8,197 nt of DNA from Dehalococcoidia bacterium (lineage in GTDB: Bacteria > Chloroflexota > Dehalococcoidia > UBA6926): positions 320 to 8,516 of the forward strand of contig JASLZO010000039.1 in the NCBI GenBank assembly GCA_030754805.1. Reading direction: 5' to 3'. Below the pieces are notes generated by a model. It was not told the origin of the DNA. It was given only the letters and a program-made list of their open reading frames with translations, and searched no databases. Positions 5,322 to 8,197 of this stretch are shown here, in pieces. How positions within the stretch are numbered: the stretch's first letter is position 1; every line of letters starts with the position of its first letter. The translations under genes were made by a program, and so were the position numbers.

Positions 5322-7526
5322 GTGCCTGTTTCCGCCGAAACTCTGGCCGAACTCTCGCTGTCCGAGGCTGAATACGAGGCCGTCGTCGAACGGCTCAACG
5401 GACGGGAACCGAACGAGGTCGAACTCGGTATGTTCGGCATCCTCTGGAGCGAGCACTGCGGGTACAAGCACTCTCGGCTTCTCCTCCGGCAGTTACCGGC
5501 CGAGGCCCCCTGGGTCTTGATCGGCCCAGGAGAGGAAAACGCAGGGGCATTTTCCATCGGCGAGGGCCTCGCAGTGGTGATGAAAATCGAGTCCCATAAC
5601 CACCCTTCCGCGATCGAGCCGTACGAGGGTGCGGCGACTGGAGTCGGCGGTATCATCCGCGACATCTTCAGCATGGGCGCGCGCCCAATCGCACTGTTGA
5701 ACGCACTATTCTTCGGCCCCCTAGACCAACCGCGGAGCGCCCATCTTTTCCACGGCGTCGTCAGTGGCATTGGCGGCTACGGAAACTGCATCGGCATCCC
5801 GGATGTCGCGGGACAGGTCACGTTCGCCGCCCCTTACGCTGGAAATCCGCTCGTGAACGCGATGTGTGTCGGGATCGCGGCGGAGTCCGCAATCGTACGC
5901 GCCCAGACCGGCGGTGAGGGGAACCTCCTGCTTCTTGTAGGCTCAGACACTGGCAGGGACGGTATCCATGGCGCTACGTTTGCATCCGTGGACCTGACCG
6001 CCGAGTCAGAGCAGCGACGACGCGCGGTTCAGGTCGGCAATCCGTTCCTGGAAAAGTTGCTCATGGAAGCCTGCCTCGAAGCCGCCGACGCCGGGCTGCT
6101 CGTCGGGATGCAGGACCTCGGCGCGGGCGGGATAACCAGCGCCGCGGTCGAGTGCGCGGACCGTGCGGGCACCGGCATCGAGATTGACGTTTCCAAGATG
6201 CCGCGGCGCGAGGAGGGCATGACCGCCTACGAACTCATGCTTTCGGAGTCGCAGGAGCGGATGCTTCTCGTAATCACCCCCTCTCGCCTCGCGGAAACCC
6301 AGTCCCTCTTCGAAAAGTGGGATCTCCGCTGCGAGGTCGTCGGTCAAGTCACCACGTCCGGGATGGCACGCATCAGCGATGGTGATCATGTCGTCGCGGA
6401 CATCCCAATCTCTGCGCTCTCCCAACCCCCCGCCTATCCGGTTCAGGGCCGAGAGGACCGACGCGTCACGGCCGCCCGGCGGCAAAACCTTGCCGGCCTC
6501 CCAGTCAGTAACGATCTCTCGAGTGTACTCCTCCGCCTCGTGGCTACTCCGACGATCGGCAACAAGGCTCGCGTGTACCAGCAGTACGACCATCAGGTCG
6601 GCAACAACACGGTCATCCCGCCGGGTCGCGGCGACGCTGGGGTCCTGCGCATCAAGGGGACGGACCTGGGCCTCGCGCTGACCGCCGATGTGAACCCCAG
6701 GTGGTGTTATCTGGATCCCTACCGCGGCGGCGCGTTAGCCGTTGCCGAGGCCGCCCGGAACCTCTCGTGCGTCGGTGCACGACCGATGGCGCTCACGGAC
6801 TGTCTCAACTTCGGCAATCCGGAGCGCCCGGAGGTCGCACATCAGATGATGGAGGCCGTCCGCGGGATGTCGGACGCCTGTCGGGCTCTCGGGATCCCCG
6901 TCATCAGCGGCAATGTCAGCCTCTACAACGAATCGGAGGACCAGGCCATCTACCCCACCCCCGCGGTCGGTATGGCCGGTGTCCTCCAAGATGTTCAGGC
7001 CCATGCAACCGCCGTCTTTCAGAACGAGAGTGACGCCATCTTTCTCATCGGCGCAGATCGACCGATCCTTCCCGTCGAGACGCTGGGCGCATCGGAGTTC
7101 CTCGAGCGCGAGCACGGTCTCGTCGCGGGCCAACCCGGTCTCGATCTCGATGCTGAGGTGAAGGTTCAGGCATTCGTACGCACTGCGATCGAGGGCCGGC
7201 TGACCTCCTCGGCGCACGACGTCTCGGATGGTGGCCTGGGAGTCACGCTTGCCGAGAGTTGTGTGCTCGGAAACATCGGCGCACGGTTCGAGGGATGGGG
7301 CACTTCAGACCGATGGGACGCCACGCTCTTCGGAGAAGTCCCGGCACGCGTCATCGTCTCCGTTCCCGATTCTCGGATCGGGGAGTTCGAAGCTGCCGCG
7401 AGCCAGGCCCGCACTCCGATCGTTCGCCTCGGGACGGTTGGTGGAGAGACCCTCTCGATCGTCGACGCAGGCATCGACATCCGTGTCTCGGAATTGCACG
7501 AAGCGTGGTCGGGCGCCGTCGCCTGA
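5322..7526 (+). CDS. purL: Phosphoribosylformylglycinamidine synthase subunit PurL (small type)
   Basis: PurL converts formylglycinamide ribonucleotide, ATP and ammonia to FGAM in de novo purine synthesis. At 734 residues this is the small form, which works with separate PurQ (glutaminase) and PurS. Neither partner is in the window. Visible signatures are the N-terminal WSEHCGYKHSR (about 42-52, catalytic-histidine segment), then KIESHNHPSAIEPYEGAATG and RDIFSMGARPIALLN (about 88-127), which form the ATP/Mg site of the first AIRS-type half. GMQDLGAGGITSAAVE and LSESQERML follow. The second half has YQQYDHQVGNNTV, ARPMALTDCLNFGNPE, ISGNVSLYNES and SAHDVSDGGLGVTLAES. It is full-length with no lesion. 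GTG 5322 is chosen for its spaced AAGGA; an ATG three codons earlier (5313) is the alternative. The upstream LysRS-like gene is 80 bp away and could share its transcript. Confidence 0.97.
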   Translation: MPVSAETLAELSLSEAEYEAVVERLNGREPNEVELGMFGILWSEHCGYKHSRLLLRQLPAEAPWVLIGPGEENAGAFSIGEGLAVVMKIESHNHPSAIEPYEGAATGVGGIIRDIFSMGARPIALLNALFFGPLDQPRSAHLFHGVVSGIGGYGNCIGIPDVAGQVTFAAPYAGNPLVNAMCVGIAAESAIVRAQTGGEGNLLLLVGSDTGRDGIHGATFASVDLTAESEQRRRAVQVGNPFLEKLLMEACLEAADAGLLVGMQDLGAGGITSAAVECADRAGTGIEIDVSKMPRREEGMTAYELMLSESQERMLLVITPSRLAETQSLFEKWDLRCEVVGQVTTSGMARISDGDHVVADIPISALSQPPAYPVQGREDRRVTAARRQNLAGLPVSNDLSSVLLRLVATPTIGNKARVYQQYDHQVGNNTVIPPGRGDAGVLRIKGTDLGLALTADVNPRWCYLDPYRGGALAVAEAARNLSCVGARPMALTDCLNFGNPERPEVAHQMMEAVRGMSDACRALGIPVISGNVSLYNESEDQAIYPTPAVGMAGVLQDVQAHATAVFQNESDAIFLIGADRPILPVETLGASEFLEREHGLVAGQPGLDLDAEVKVQAFVRTAIEGRLTSSAHDVSDGGLGVTLAESCVLGNIGARFEGWGTSDRWDATLFGEVPARVIVSVPDSRIGEFEAAASQARTPIVRLGTVGGETLSIVDAGIDIRVSELHEAWSGAVA

Positions 7527-7543
7527 CCCTATCCCCACAGGAA

Positions 7544-7662
7544 AGTTTTCCCCAACGAGCCACGCAGCTTCGGGCGTCGGTCGGTCGGTGAGGTTGAGTG
7601 AGCCCACTGCGTTGGCGTACCCTTGACTCCGCCGTCAGCGCGGGACTGGCCCAGTTTTCCCC
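7544..7662 (+). repeat. Short direct repeat AGTTTTCCCC flanking the purL 3' spacer
   Basis: AGTTTTCCCC is found at 7544-7553 and again at 7653-7662. The first copy sits in a near-palindrome (GGAAAGTTTTCC). Between them is a small GGTC tandem (GGTCGGTCGGT, about 7578-7588). No function is evident, and at 10 bp this may be coincidence. Confidence 0.3.
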
Positions 7663-7678
7663 TGTTCGACGGTTTTTT
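7632..7678 (+). terminator. Candidate intrinsic terminator downstream of purL
   Basis: CCGTC (7632-7636) pairs with GACGG (7668-7672), which is directly followed by six T (7673-7678). Inside the loop GGGACT (7642-7647) can pair with AGT...CCC (7653-7661), with a TTT bulge. The stem is interrupted and longer than typical, so the call is tentative. The position, about 105 bp after the purL stop and before the rplI promoter candidate, is sensible. Confidence 0.35.
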
Positions 7679-7738
7679 GATGGAGCCCCGCGGTGCTGAC
7701 TACGCTCTGAGCAGCCTCCGTCAACGAACAGTGCTGGC

Positions 7739-7744
7739 TATAAT
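7739..7744 (+). promoter_or_regulatory. Candidate -10 box of the rplI promoter
   Basis: TATAAT is a perfect match to the sigma-70 -10 consensus, 49 bp before the rplI ATG. The predicted transcription start is near 7751, giving a leader of about 43 nt. No good -35 hexamer stands 16-18 bp upstream (CTCCGT region), so an activator or an atypical -35 would be needed. The remaining spacer 7527-7793 holds no gene that I can support. Confidence 0.45.
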
Positions 7745-7778
7745 CGAACGTGTGTTCGCGCAGGGGCGGCACGCGAGT

Positions 7779-7783
7779 GGAGG
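7779..7783 (+). promoter_or_regulatory. Ribosome binding site of rplI
   Basis: GGAGG lies 10 nt before the ATG at 7794. A second GGAG (7787-7790) is only 3 nt away and is too close to be the main site. Confidence 0.55.
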
Positions 7784-7793
7784 CTTGGAGCCG

Positions 7794-8197
7794 ATGCAAA
7801 TCGTATTGATTGATGAAGTGGAGAACCTCGGCATCGCGGGCGACATCCGTGAGGTCAAGGATGGATTTGCTCGGAACTACCTGATTCCGCAGAATCTCGC
7901 GGTGAAGGCCTCGAAGGAAGAACTCGCTCGCGCCGACTCTCGAAAGAAGGTCGAAGTCGAGCGGCGCACCCGCCTGAACACTGAGGTCGAGGGGGTCGTC
8001 GAGCAGCTTGAGGGCAAACCGGTGGTGATCGAGGTGCGTGTTGGCCCGGCCGGTCGCCTCTATGGCAGCGTAACGGCTACGGATATTGCCGAAGTCGTCA
8101 GCGAGCAGATCGGCAAGGAATTGGATCGGCATGCCGTCACCCTTTCCCAGCCCATCCGAGAGGTCAGCGATCACACGGTCCGCGTCCGCCTCGCTCC
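7794..8197 (+). CDS. rplI: 50S ribosomal protein L9 (bL9), 3' end beyond window
   Basis: bL9 binds 23S rRNA near the L1 stalk and helps maintain reading frame. The 134 visible residues begin MQIVLIDEVENLGIAGDIRE and continue VKDGFARNYLIPQNLAVKAS, the strongly conserved N-terminal rRNA-binding domain. A charged connecting helix follows (about 42-70, rich in Arg, Lys and Glu). The C-terminal domain includes GRLYGSVTATDIAEVV and ends in VRVRLA at the edge. The usual length is about 148-150 residues, so only about 15 are missing. The start is supported by family alignment and an upstream GGAGG. Unlike the common rpsF-ssb-rpsR-rplI operon, none of those genes precedes it here. It appears to have its own promoter after purL. 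Confidence 0.97.
   Translation, partial: MQIVLIDEVENLGIAGDIREVKDGFARNYLIPQNLAVKASKEELARADSRKKVEVERRTRLNTEVEGVVEQLEGKPVVIEVRVGPAGRLYGSVTATDIAEVVSEQIGKELDRHAVTLSQPIREVSDHTVRVRLA

Noticed and set aside
6006..7217. Minus-strand open frames inside purL
   Set aside because: They are shadows of the full-length, well-conserved purL frame.
7635..8174. Minus-strand frame of 179 codons over rplI
   Set aside because: It is antisense to bL9, which is unambiguous; the translation shows no recognisable domain.
1..8197. Mobile element, CRISPR array, tRNA or rRNA
   Set aside because: No transposase or integrase frame, terminal repeats, regular spacer-repeat array or tRNA cloverleaf pattern is visible. Nearly all sequence is explained by housekeeping genes.

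Overview
The window is chromosomal DNA from a high-GC, probably free-living bacterium. It is densely packed with ordinary housekeeping genes and shows no mobile element, CRISPR array, tRNA or rRNA. The two-subunit-type glycine decarboxylase sequence, the small-type PurL and the class I LysRS-like protein would suit Chloroflexota, Actinomycetota or a similar deep-branching group. The window alone does not settle the phylum.

Left half, minus strand (about 4290 down to 1): a glycine cleavage operon in the order gcvT-gcvH-gcvP. The genes abut almost perfectly: the gcvT stop touches the gcvH start, and gcvH to gcvP is 4 bp. The first gene has a weak promoter candidate. The P-protein is one uninterrupted reading frame of more than 901 codons that runs off the left edge. 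Both halves have the sequence character of the two-subunit enzyme (GcvPA and GcvPB), joined by a linker of about 40 residues that still carries an internal start with a Shine-Dalgarno-like sequence. Together the products oxidise glycine to CO2, ammonia and 5,10-methylene-tetrahydrofolate, with lipoyl-GcvH shuttling the aminomethyl group between P, T and the off-window L-protein.

Middle, plus strand (4351-5241): a 296-residue protein, divergent from the gcv operon, with no ready-made name. Read against class I lysyl-tRNA synthetases from memory, it follows their catalytic domain from the N-terminus through the four-cysteine zinc-binding insert. It lacks the HIGH-type signature, the GKDH-type site, the KMSKS loop and the anticodon-binding domain. 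It looks like a truncated, catalytically inactive synthetase paralog and is the most novel item here. Its first 160 bases contain two strong inverted repeats, one with a third copy of an arm that could allow alternative RNA folds.

Right half, plus strand: purL (small-type FGAM synthase subunit, 5322-7526) follows 80 bp after the synthetase-like gene. A spacer of about 270 bp holds a candidate terminator and a perfect TATAAT -10 box. Then comes rplI (ribosomal protein bL9), which is cut by the right edge.

The metabolic theme is glycine, one-carbon and purine supply: the gcv products feed folate one-carbon units and purL acts in de novo purine synthesis. The synthetase-like gene sits between them and could have a regulatory or tRNA/amino-acid-related role, but that is inference.
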